Positions 24,988-35,823 of a stretch of 64,000 nt of DNA are shown here, one piece after another. Position numbers and translations under genes: made by a program. The notes beneath the pieces were generated by a model. The model was not told where the DNA came from and did no database searches. It saw only the letters and a program-made list of their open reading frames with translations. The first letter of the stretch is position 1. Each line of letters begins with the position of its first letter. The DNA is from Erythrophleum ivorense (taxonomy: Eukaryota; Streptophyta; Magnoliopsida; Fabales; Fabaceae): positions 12,939,926-13,003,925 of the forward strand of contig JAIUCV010000019.1 in the NCBI GenBank assembly GCA_026724425.1. The letters run 5' to 3'.

Positions 24988-24999
24988 GCTCTGATACCA
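24988..24999 (-). promoter_or_regulatory. Primer binding site (initiator Met tRNA type)
   Basis: The minus strand reads TGGTATCAGAGC, the standard sequence complementary to the 3' end of plant initiator methionine tRNA. It lies about 140 bp upstream of the gag start and adjoins the short LTR-like block at 25000-25204. Confidence 0.85.
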
Positions 25000-25204
25000 C
25001 CAAACTTACAGAGCCACCAGACGTATTGTCCCCTGGTTCGTGGGTCTTTGACCCGGCCTTCCCAAGGGTTTTGTCGCCTTCCAAGCTTCGAAGACTTAGT
25101 TACCCAGCCTTCGCTCAAGGAAAACGCGCGTCTGGTGGGGGAAGCTTCGCCCCCACTTATAAGGCCTTAGCCCAAGACCTTCCTATCCAATGTGGGACTT
25201 TACA
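25000..25204 (-). repeat. Short TRIM-like 5' LTR, not homologous to the 3' LTR
   Basis: The minus strand begins TGTAAAGTCCCACATTGG, like many small plant LTRs, and has a TATA-like CTTATAAG at about 25156-25163. It ends next to the primer binding site. No similarity to the 2.9-kb LTR was found in either orientation. No clear CA lies at its inner edge. Immediately outside it is the target duplication CATTT. Confidence 0.6.
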
Positions 25205-25209
25205 CATTT

Positions 25210-26054
25210 TCTATTTCTATTTTGTGCTGAGTAAAACCTTGGGCTTTTTGTTCCGCTATATCAAACTGCTAAAGCTAAAGGTGACATTATACTTCTTTTG
25301 GTTTTGTATTCGCTATTTCCCTTCTTCCTTGTTGTAGTTCTATTTTATTGTTTTTTGAAATTTAGCGATGAAATTTCTGGTGTTTTTTTTTCTCATTTGT
25401 TGTAGATCTAGCATTTTCCTCTCTTCCTTCTTCAATAATCCTACCACTAGCAAACGTTAGTCCCAAACTAGTAGCTGTGTAGATCTATTGAGAAGAAACA
25501 ACCATCCTCAGAAGCATCCCCCATTGTAGAAAAGAAAGATTCGATTAAGGGTAAATTTGTTCCCTAATTTTCAAATTTTTGTTGGATCCTTGTTGTATAT
25601 GCCGAATTGCTAGATAAATATAACTATTGAAATTTCTGCATTATGCTCTTTGGAATGAAGTGCTGGATGAATTTAAGTGTTTATTTGTTTTTGCACTTTG
25701 CTAGTCCAATAAAAGAGAAATAAACTTGCTGAAAGACAACTTCACATTCACATTCTTACTGAAACCCATAATGATATATTAAACTCTATATCACTAAAGG
25801 AGACCCATTTGTATTATCAATTGTTGATTGTTATTGCCATTCTTTTTAACCACATACACACAGAGATATATACATATGTGTATATATAAAGAATCATAAG
25901 CTTTGTGGACTTATTTAATTTTTGTTAGGGTTCAAACTAGAGACAGGAAAGTCATATATATTAATTGGGCTGTAAAATAAACTAGAAAAAAAATCATGTT
26001 ATCTTAATTTTTTATTATATGAATGGTAATATATTGTTTTACTTGATTCAAAAT
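25210..26054 (+). other. CACTA leader region upstream of the transposase
   Basis: Non-coding DNA of the CACTA element between the chromovirus and the TNP2-type gene. It includes a GATATATACATATGTGTATATATA-type repeat near 25863. It probably holds the promoter, 5' UTR and first intron, but no boundary can be placed. Confidence 0.35.
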
Positions 26055-29000
26055 ATGGAAATTCTAGAACATCAAAAGTGGATGTATAATAGATTTCCTC
26101 CAAATTGAGGGGGATTAAAAAGGGAATATGTAGAAGGGGTTAAAGGGTTCATTAATCATGTAATGAACCAACCTCAATTCGCTCATGATGGTTATATACT
26201 TAGTTGTCCTTGCATAAAGCATAGAGATAGAGCATTGTTAACTCCAAATGAGGTTATGGTTGATTTGTATAAACATGGTTTCATGCCAAGATATTAGTGT
26301 TGGGATTCATATGGGGAAAATCCCCTAAGTTTTAATAACAACAATGCTAATAGTGTAAATTCAGAAGGCACTAGCAGTCATGCATTAGATGATGATCCAC
26401 AAAGAAATATATATGAATTTATGGCTTTTTAAATTGCTGAGCCAGGATTTAGGGGTCATTTTGAATGACGTATGGAAGAGCCTCCGAATATGGAAGCTTA
26501 AAAATTTTATGATATGTTGCACTCCGCACAGCGACCACTATGGGAAGGGTGTGTTGACCATTCAGAGTTATCTATGGCAGTTAAAATGTTAACTATTAAA
26601 TCTGACCATAATATGTCACAACAATGCTTTGATGAGCTACTTCAAGCTATGAAAGAGAGTTTGCCTAAAGATAATGTGTTGGTGTCTGATTTTTACAAAA
26701 CAAAAAAAGTTAGTGTCAAAACTTGGGTTGGGAAGAACCAAAATAGATTGCTACATTAATGGTTGCATGTTGTACTATAAAGAAAATGATACAGAAAAGG
26801 AATGCAAGTTTTGTCATACTAAAAGGTATAGGATACATGAGATAAGTAAAGGGCGTAAGGAGGCGCCTTTAAAGCAAATGCACTATTTGCCTCTCATACC
26901 TAGGTTAAAAAGATTGTATGCTTCCATGAATTCTGCGCCTCATATGAGATGGCACTTTGAGCACCAACAAGTTCAAGGTGTCATTGAACACCCATCTGAT
27001 GCAAAAGCATGGAAGCATTTTGATAGAATGCATCCACAATTCTCTTTTGAACCACGTAATGTTAGACTTGGATTATGTTCAAATGGATTCACTCAATATG
27101 GTCAATCTGGTTCGTAATATTCATGTTAGCTAGTAATTATTACTCCTTATAACCTTCCTCCTTTGATGTGTATGACAACTCCTTATATGTTTTTAACTAT
27201 GATCATTCCTAGTCCTCATAATCCTAAAAGTAGGATAGATGTGTATTTGCAACCCTTGATTGATGAGTTAAAGCTATTGTGGGAACATGGTATCGTAACT
27301 TATGATATTTCTACCAAGCAAAATTTTTTGATGAGAGCTGCTCTGATGTGGATAATTAATGATTTTCCTACTTATAAAATGTTGTTTGGTTGGATGACAG
27401 CAGGGAAATTGGCATGCCCATATTATATGGAGAATTCAAAGGCCTTCTAATTAAGGCATGGGGGAAAGACATCATGGTTTGATTGTCATTGTCAATTCTT
27501 ACCAAATGATCACATGTTTAGGAGAAATAAGGATGCATTTTATAAAAATAGAATTGAGAAATTAAAAAATCCTCCTAGGTTGACTGGAGAGCAAATATGG
27601 CATAGAGTTTGTATGTATCCTAAGATAACTGATTTATTTCCAATTCAAATACCAGGATATAAAATTACTCATAATTGGACAAAACGAAGTATATTTTGGG
27701 ATTTACCTTATTGGAGCACTAATTTAATTCGTCATAACCTTGATGTCATGCATATTGAGAAGAATGTTTTCAACAATATTTTTAACACTATTATGGATAT
27801 CAAAGACAAAACCAAAGATAATGTAAAGGCAAGAATGGATTTGAAAGAACATTGTAAACGTGGAGATTTAAAATTGCAAGAATTAGGTGGTGGGAGAGTT
27901 ATAAAACCCAAGGCAAATTACGCATTTACCATAGAACAAAAGAGAGCAATATGTGAATGGGTGAAGGACTTAAGAATGTCGGATGGGTATGCATCAAATT
28001 TGGCAAGATGTGTGGACATGAATGAGAAAAAATTATATGGAATGAAAAGTCATGATTGTCATGTGTTCATGGAACGGTTGCTTCCAATTTCATTTAGTTC
28101 ATTGCTAGAGAAAATATGGAAGCCTTTGACTGAGCTTAGCTAATTCTTTAGAGATTTATGCTCAACATCAGTGCTGGAAGATGAGTTAACTAAACTTGAA
28201 CAAAACATTCTAATTGTCTTGTGTAAATTAGAATGCATTTTTCCTCTAGATTTTTTTGACTTAATGGAACATTTACTTGTTCACTTGCCATATGAAGCAT
28301 TGGTTGGTGGTCCTGTACAATATCGATGGATGTATCCTTTTGAAAGGTATTCTTTAATTTTTTTTTAAATCTTTATTTTGATCTTGGAGCCAATCACATG
28401 TTCAACTCTTCTAATTTTCACATGTTAAACTCTTCTAATCTTATAGGTTCCTTCATCACCTTAAGAAGAAGGTTAAGAACAAAGCTCATGTTGAAGGATT
28501 TATAATTGAGGCATACATTATTGAGGAGATTTCTCACTTTAGTTCTTTCTATTTTAAGCCACACCTCCACTCCCATCAAACTGGATTTAGAAGAAATGAT
28601 GATGTGGGTGAAAATGATTTGGTCCAACCAACTTTATGTATTTTCAATTTGTTCGGTCGCCCTGCTGGTGAATGCAAGACTCGTTTTTTAGATTCAAGAG
28701 AATTTAATGCTGCCAGGAATCGTATATTAATCAATTGTGATGAGATTCAACCATATATAAAGTGAGTTTTTTTTATAAATTTAAATTTGTATATTATTAT
28801 TATATGCTTAATTTTATAGAATTCATTTTATCCATTATTATATGTAGGATATATATGGAGACACTGTGAATGAGTCAGCCTAATCTAAGTGATTAATATG
28901 TTGATAGACTTATTGAGGAAAACTTTGCAGTATGGTTAAAAGATTATGTAAGTCTATATACTAAAATATTTTACTATAGATACTTATTTTTAAATTATTT

Positions 29001-29788
29001 CTATTAACTCCCCACTCTTTAATGATGTTATATAGGTAAACAATCCTACAAATCATGTGTTGGATCCTAAAATGCGTGCATTAGTATAGGGTCCTTTAAG
29101 AATTGTGAAAACTTGGCCTATTTACTTTGTAAATGGATTCAAGTTTCATACAAAAGCACATTCATTTGGAAAGTCCACCATTAATTCTGGTGTATGTGTT
29201 AAAGGAACAGGATTCGATGAATATGGAAATGACTTCTATGGCTAAGTTGAAGAAATCATTCAAATTGAATATCCTAGATTACCATTAAAAAGGGTAGTAT
29301 TATTCAAATGTAAATAGTTTGATCCTACAATTGGTAAAGGAACAAAGGTTAATAAACAATATGGAGTCATTTAGGTTCGACATACTAAGTCTTATGGCAA
29401 GTACAATCCATTTATTATTGCACAAAAAGCAATTCAAGTGTATTATACACCGTATCCAATAAATACAAGAGACAAAGCAAAGTGGTGGTTTGCTATCAAA
29501 ACTAAAGCAAGGGGCATAATTGAGCATGAGCACAAGGGTTACTTTGTTTATCAAAAGGACTACATGGGTCAAAATATTAGTGACTTCACAATTGACCTTG
29601 ATCTACCTGATACTTTACTGGATAACGATGAAAGGTTTGATGAAGTTGATGCAATTAATGATGGGCATGAGAGATTTATTCATGAGGATGAGGAGGATGA
29701 GAAGGAAGAGGAAGAAGAAGAAGAAAAAGAATTAGCTGATGCTGAAGAATCAGACCATAGTGATTATCACATAGATAATAAAGGTTAA
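26055..29788 (+). pseudogene. TNP2-type CACTA transposase remnant (transposase-associated, Transposase_21, DUF4218, DUF4216)
   Basis: The catalytic transposase of the element. From the ATG at 26055: a transposase-associated domain (EHQKWMYNRFPPN, EYVEGVKGFINHV, CPCIKHRD); the Transposase_21 core across 26500-28140 (NGCMLYYKENDTEKECKFC, LPLIPRLKRLYAS, HPQFSFEPRNVRLGLCSNG, FGWMTAGKLACPYYME, HNLDVMHIEKNVFNNI); DUF4218 (LECIFPLDFFDLMEHLLVHL, GGPVQYRWMYPFER); and DUF4216 near 29090-29620 (FKFHTKAHSFGKSTINSG, WWFAIKTKARG), ending in an acidic tail. Introns with GT/AG ends are visible at 28347-28446, 28762-28847 and 28948-29035. Breaks include TGA and TAG codons in the first exon, stops at about 26431 and 26758, a frameshift in the A7 run at 26702-26708, and several stops around 29085-29372. 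Inactive. Confidence 0.88.
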
Positions 29789-30039
29789 ACTAAATTGATT
29801 GCAAGAGTTATTTATGTTGTCTTCTTTAAATTAGCATTGCTACATCTTTCTTTTTTATTTTTATGTAATTTGAAATATTGTAGCCTTTTTTCTAATGTAT
29901 TATGCTTAAAAACTTCAGTTGGTATTTTGAATTTGTATTTCTTAATTGGTATTTCAATACTTAGGTAATATTAAAATTTTCCACATGCCTTCAATGTTGT
30001 TAATGAGAAAAATAGATGTTAATGTGCTTGTAATTTCAA

Positions 30040-31743
30040 ATGACAGGCAGAGGCAGAGGTTCAATTAGAGGCGAGAAGACCCTATTATCTAGAGGCCAAC
30101 GATAATCTAATAAAGGGGAAAAAGTCTCACTATCTATTCATTTTCCTCCAAATGTCTCACCTATACAACCACTGATTGCATCAACTAGACTAGTAACTAC
30201 AAATCCACCTTTAGATATATCATCTACTCCATCACCACATATCCCACCTACACTTACACCTGGACCATCACCAAATGTCCCACCTACACCTACACCATCA
30301 CATATGCCTTCTACATGGTCACCAACTTTGCCACATACTCAATCATCAATAGCTAATTCTTAAGAAGAAATGTGTAGTTCAAGAAGGGCTTCCAGAAGTA
30401 GAGCCTTATGGAAATGAGTATATTTTTTGACACAATTGTATTCAGCAATCTATTTTATTTATGACATGCATGCATATATCTTTCATCATAATATTTGTTA
30501 TAGGTTTAATCCATCAACTGCTGTGCACTTCTTGACCTCTGCTATAAAGAGCAAATTTGATTGGTTTTGTCTAACTTGGAAAGAAACAACTAAGGATATG
30601 CGAGACTTATGGTTTGAGGAATTTAAGGTAAAAATTATATTGGATGATAAATCTTATTGCTATTATCTATGTAAGTGTATATATATATATGCATTTTGTT
30701 AATACTTGTAGAAGTATTGTACATGGAAACCTCAATATACTGTAAGGATTCGCCAAATTTTTGACATTAAGGGAGATGCTCGATTTAGGAGTATGATGTA
30801 TCAAGAAAGGAAGAATTATGGCAAAAATTCAAATTATAAGCCCAAACACATGTCTGAGGTAATATGGAGGTAGTTACTATGTCATTGGGCATTAGACAAC
30901 AAGTTCAAGAATTTGTCAATAGAAAATATAGTAAATTGTGCTTTAAGTCAAGGTGGCTTCTTGCATACAGGTGGTTCTATATCTGTAGGTGAGCATACAC
31001 GTAGGATGGTAAGAAAAACTATGATTTGCTTATGTGATGTTAATTTTAAATATAAAGTATTGTGAATTTTCTTGTTCAACTTATGAAAAAGTAAAAGAAA
31101 GCTATAGGAGTGGATCCTGATATTGTAGAGGTGTTTACTAAAACTCATATGAGAAAAGACAAATCTTGGGTTAATGAGAGATCAAAGAATGCCATAGTAT
31201 ATGATGCTGACTAACTTATGATTTTTTTTATAAATATTTTGTTTGCCAAATGTTTAATTAATCATCATGTTTTCATAAGAAAACTTTAAAAAGAGAAGGA
31301 TAGAGATTTCACAGATGGCCATATCTAATGATGATGTAGAAGGAGAAGGGTCATCTAATGCAAGCCAATCTACACCAAATGATTTAAGCATTTGGAAAGA
31401 AGTTGTCCCTAGAGGGAAGAAAGGGGCTGTTTATGGTCTAGGTTCTATAGGATCAAGTCTTAGTGCAAAATCTTCTATTGGCACATCTTCTTGCACATTA
31501 TCTGTGGATGAAACCATACAAGAGGAACTTTTAATGTGGCAAAAAAAATATGAGGATCAAGAGTGAATTAATAAGGAGCAGGCACGTAAGATAGCTGAAC
31601 AAGACCAAAAAATAGTTAAATAGGAAAAAAGAACATTGTTAAATGAAAAAAGACTTGCATTGGTGTTACAAACTTTGAACATTTCACCAATGGTGGAGGA
31701 GGAGGATGAAGGTGATGAGGATGATGGGGGTGATTGCATTAAC
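30040..31743 (+). pseudogene. Second CACTA gene (transposase_24/Ptta type) remnant
   Basis: Counterpart of the DNA-binding accessory protein of En/Spm elements. It begins with an RGRGSIRGEK stretch and a Pro/Thr/Ser-rich segment (30130-30360). Next come exons with KSKFDWFCLTWKETTKDMRD (to about 30627), KYCTWKPQYTVRIRQIFDIK, and GVDPDIVEVFTKTHMRKDKS. The end carries the family hallmark WKEVVPRGKKGAVYGLGSIG (31390-31450) and a coiled, charged tail finishing MVEEEDEGDEDD. GT/AG introns are plausible at about 30628-30711 and 31009-31090. In-frame stops occur near 30362, 30871, 31215, 31564 and 31621. The exon joins are an inference. Confidence 0.75.
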
Positions 31744-31984
31744 TAGCTTATATCTTCTTTTCTTTTGTTTTCATTAGACACATGTTGTAATTGAACTTTT
31801 ATAGAATATGCTATATTTTGTATTTAATCTTTTAGGTATTTCTAATCTCATAGATTTGAATTTGAATATTTAATGTTATCCTTATGACAAACTAGTTAGA
31901 AAGGTTCTTATTTTACTATTTCAAAATTTAGCAGGTTTAAAAAAATAAGAAAAAAGAAAACAAAAAAAAAATAAATTCACAATT

Positions 31985-32470
31985 TCTTGTTTTCCGTCCC
32001 AAATCTGTCTAAGAAGCACAACAAATTTCATCCAAAATTTGTCTAAATTATTTGTGTTCCATCTCAAATTCATCTATAAATCAAATAACTTTTTTTAAAT
32101 TTCTGTCCAAAATTTGTTTGAAAAACATTTTATTTTCATCTGAAATTCATCTAAAATCAATATATTTAATAAATATAAATTATTTATTTCTATCTAAAAT
32201 CCATCCCTAAATTAGTTATATTATTTAAAACAACATTCACACAAAAATTCATCTGAAATAATTTTTTCTATCTGAAATTCTATCTTAAATTAATTTTAGA
32301 TAGATTTTTGGACAGAAATAATTTTGCGACAAGGTTTTCAGGGACAGAATATATTTCGTCTGAAATCTATTTGAAATAAAAGTTCCATCAAAATTCTATC
32401 TAAAAACCATTTAAAATTCGTCTCAAATCCATCTAAAATGTCGTCTGAAAAAGTGATTTTTCTAGTAGTG
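31985..32470. repeat. CACTA right terminal inverted and subterminal repeats
   Basis: About twenty degenerate copies of motifs like GTCTGAAATTCATCT and GTCTAAAATTTGTCT, ending in TTTTTCTAGTAGTG. They mirror the array at 12455-12930. Confidence 0.75.
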
Positions 32471-33414
32471 TCAATACCGTATGTTCGAGTCTAAGCAGTA
32501 TCATCTATGGTTTATATATGGTAGTTTCATTTGGTTTCAATTATTTAATCATCCACTTGTAAATTCCAGCTCTATAATGCGTTGGGTTTTGCCATTGCCA
32601 TGTTCTTGGAGGCCTTAAATTGCTACAGTAACTCTAAGCTTCCTTTATGGTTGTTTAACAACTTTGTTAGTTGGAGCTTCTCCCAAGTTCTCTTATACTA
32701 TGTTATATCGTGACTCCTTGTGGTTGCCAGTTAAGGTGATGTTCGATACTATCTTTTCTCGTTCAATTGGTCTTTGCATCATTGTTCATGGTTAAGTTAT
32801 TAAGTGTGTGTAAGGGTCAAGGGTCTCTTAGCATTAAATGCTTGCTAGGAAAATGCTCTGAGGAGGGCTTAAATGTTATTATTGTGTGCATTCTATGGTG
32901 TTGTTAAAAAGGGTGCACACCGAGTCTATGAGAAAATGTTTGGAAAAAGAGACTTATACTTAGAATTTCTAGTCATGCGTGAATGTAAGTTATTATAGTA
33001 TAACTAAAGTAATAAGGTTAATTAATAGGTTGTACATTCACAATTAGTCACTATCCTCTTTGTTAATTTGGTTAATTAATAGGTTCTACAGTTGCAATTG
33101 ATTAATTTGGTTAATTGCGATAATTTGACGGGCGGCCCTGGTAAACTTCAGGTGTTTAGGTGTTTATGTCTAGAAGTTATGTTATCATTTTAATTTGCTT
33201 ATTGCTTTTCTTTGTTGTTATTGGTGAGAGGTATGAAGGAAATTAACTAGTTACCAATTTCTTTTATGTTTGATGTTATTAAAAGAAAAAAAAAATTGTA
33301 GTAAGTCACTTGTTGTGCTTTTGCCAAATGAAAATGAGATGAGATAAATAGGATCTAGTGAATGCACCTAAGCTTGCAGGGAAGGTGTAACATCCTCCTC
33401 TTCATCAGGAATTT
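32471..33414. other. Spacer between CACTA and second gypsy element
   Basis: About 0.9 kb with no coding similarity seen. It includes two near copies of a GGTTAATTAATAGGTTSTACA block at about 33016 and 33069. It may be the older DNA into which both neighbours inserted. Confidence 0.35.
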
Positions 33415-33419
33415 ATTAG

Positions 33420-35823
33420 TGTGACAACCCTATCTTCTAACCGTGGTGATTATGGTTAACTACATGATTAATAATTAATGATCAAGGTTTGGAGTTATTA
33501 TAATTTATTACATTATGAAAATATAGAGAACTTTTAACCTTGATGTTAGGGTCATCACTAAACAACCACAAGCGTGAGAATGCATAAAAGAAATTGTACT
33601 ATCATAAGGAGTTTATGATTCATCCATCCATTAGTTTCAAGACACAAAAACCTCCCACAAGTGTCCCTATATCATTTCCTAGCATTACCATTGAAGAAAC
33701 AAGGGTTTCTAGGCTAAAGGTAAGATTTTGGGGACCTACGTCGTGACTTGAAACCCTCTCACCGTGGCTAAGTTAGGTTCTGGAGCTCGAAAACTATATT
33801 TTTCACTTCGTGCCATGGCCTCGACCTTTCGCGCTGCTGCTAAGTTACTCTCGGGAATCATTAAGCAATTTATGTGAATTTTGCCACGGCTATCCATCAC
33901 CGCAACTAGCCTACGTGGTGTCATAGCAAAAATGCCTCTTGGGGCAATTGTTCAAATTCCCACAATTCTCACTTCAGTGGAAAACTCTTGTGCCATGACG
34001 AGGCTCGCTACTAGACACTCCTTACCTAATTTTCTCGATTAGCACTGTGGCAAGACCTGTTGCACCATGGCAAGGCTTCTCTCTGCCACCCCCCTAGGCG
34101 ATTTTTTTTGCATTGAGCCACGGTGAGATTCCTTAAGCCATGACGTTCCTCGCCACTATCACTCTTCAGGTCACGATGAGACCTTCCTGGCCATGATATG
34201 ACTCTCTCCTGTAACTACATCTCCCAAATTTCATCTCATGCACTCTAATTCTCTTCTTAGGAACACCCTAGGACTATTTCCCCTCATTTTATATGACTCT
34301 AATGGTATTTATCTACCTTATTTACCCAGCTATTCTACCATTACCAATTCAAAACTTAAGTACTAATTCCTACTCGTCCAACTATCACATGTCAGCAAAT
34401 TCATAGATTAATGACAGCAAGAATTTATGAACTATCAATAATTAACATTTGATACATATTTCGTTAGAGATTTCATACATCAATAGTTCATATCAACATC
34501 TAATGCATCGCATAATTATATTTCCAATAGTATACCATACCATAAATTTAGTAAAACTCATACATCAGGCGTTATAGGTTCATACATCCAATACCAAGCT
34601 AAGATGAGGCCTGACTCCTCAACAGATACACCCTAAGTAATCAAAATATAAGAGCCTACACTTGGCAACATGATTACATGATGATGCTATACAAAAAGGA
34701 ATACAAAATTTAGCATCTATTCTAAATAAACTAGTTTAAGTGTAGCCTTCTCCCCACATGGTCAGAGTTCATGGATTTTCATTTACTTGCTTTTCCTTAT
34801 CCTTATCTGAAGAGCCTTAACCTGAAAGTATGATCCCATGAAACGGGGTGAGATGCGAATCTCAGTAACCAAGAAAATTTCCATTCATAATATCCAATTT
34901 AATTAACATATACGCATAAATCAAAATTAGCATCAGAATCATATCAGTCATATCAGCAAAGGAAATGGTTAGGCTACTATGATTACCATCCTATACTAGT
35001 AATCATATTTTCACATGTTAAAGGCCAATAACACTAGAAGAGGCCCGTCCATGGCACCCACTCCCTAATAAGCACAACTAGGGCTCAGTGCATTTGAGGT
35101 TTGATCATAACCCGGTGCCTCATCAAAGCACATACACAAGTGGCAGCCGCACCATAGCTCTACCATGGACTCATAAGGTCTAAACACAATACAATAGATA
35201 GCTAACCAATTCATTTAGTATTTCAAATCATTCATATATAACAAATATAAAATTAAAGCAGATATATGCATGAAATTAATCCCAGTTACCTCACTTATAG
35301 ATAAATTTACAAAAGCTACCAGTGGTACAAAAATCTCCCCGCCACTACTAATTCCCAAAATTCGGAATAGAGGTGTCCTCTACCAAAAACTTCAATATAC
35401 CACCCTAAATCCTAAGCAAATTTGTGAAAAATTAATACACATTCTATAATCCAATCATTTGGGTCTCAAACTACAAGAAATACCTCAAAAGAAGAGTTTA
35501 TACTTACCTAATATCAACCCTAGCCTTAACCTACAAAATTTCACCATGGAAACATCAAATGACAAGTTTCAGATTTTGGATATGGGTGAAAGTGCTCCAA
35601 CTAGAACATTAATCAAGTTAAATTAAAGAGAAAGATGAGAGGATTAAGTTCTATAACTATTACCTTGGCTGAATCTTGCTCTAGAAGTAGAAAATGATAG
35701 ATTTCTTGCCTTAAGCCCTAGCCTCCCTTCAAACCTTTGAAAATGAGTTGTGTGTTTGAGTTTCAGCAAAATGTGGAGGGGCTAAAGTGTTTAGGGTTTT
35801 AGTTGGGTTTAGGTTGGGTCTAA
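33420..35823 (-). repeat. 3' LTR of the second gypsy element, outer part
   Basis: Closely matches 47695-50100 in the same orientation. It includes the GTGACAACCCTATCTTCTAA start, the block ATGAAACGGGGTGAGATGC at about 34835, and the GGTTTAGGTTGGGTCTAA sequence where the LARD is inserted. A cluster of GCC(A/G)YGGC-type palindromes at 33735-34200 is heavily changed by C-to-T and G-to-A differences relative to the 5' LTR. Confidence 0.9.

Larger units (their letters stand above)
14211..25204 (-). mobile_element. Ty3/gypsy chromovirus (Tekay/Del-like), with non-matching LTRs
   Basis: The element is bounded by a perfect 5-bp duplication CATTT (14206-14210 and 25205-25209), with TGTAACACC at the left edge and CTTTACA at the right edge. 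On the minus strand, in order: a short LTR-like end (25000-25204), a Met-type primer binding site, gag, protease, reverse transcriptase, RNase H, integrase with a C-terminal chromodomain-like segment, a polypurine tract and a 2.9-kb LTR. A solo LTR of a related element (18485-21497) splits RNase H from integrase. The 5' end does not match the 3' LTR, which is abnormal for an LTR retrotransposon. Nonsense changes occur throughout pol. Confidence 0.8.
12455..32470 (+). mobile_element. CACTA (En/Spm) DNA transposon, about 20 kb including nested retroelements
   Basis: The left end starts CACTAATAGAAA and the right end finishes TTTTTCTAGTAGTG, the complement of CACTACTAGAAAAA, which are the diagnostic CACTA termini. 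Both ends carry arrays of short subterminal repeats. Two gene remnants of the expected CACTA types lie on the plus strand: a TNP2-type transposase at 26055-29788 and a transposase_24-type gene at 30040-31743. Removing the nested chromovirus (14211-25204) leaves about 9 kb, a normal CACTA size. The 3-bp flanks (CAT at left, TCA at right) are not identical, so the target duplication is degraded or the ends are off by a few bases. Both genes carry stops, so the element is non-autonomous now. Confidence 0.85.

Noticed and set aside
25000..25204. Cassandra-type TRIM with an embedded 5S rRNA promoter
   Set aside because: The short LTR starts similarly to many TRIMs, but no 5S rRNA-like internal control region could be found in it.
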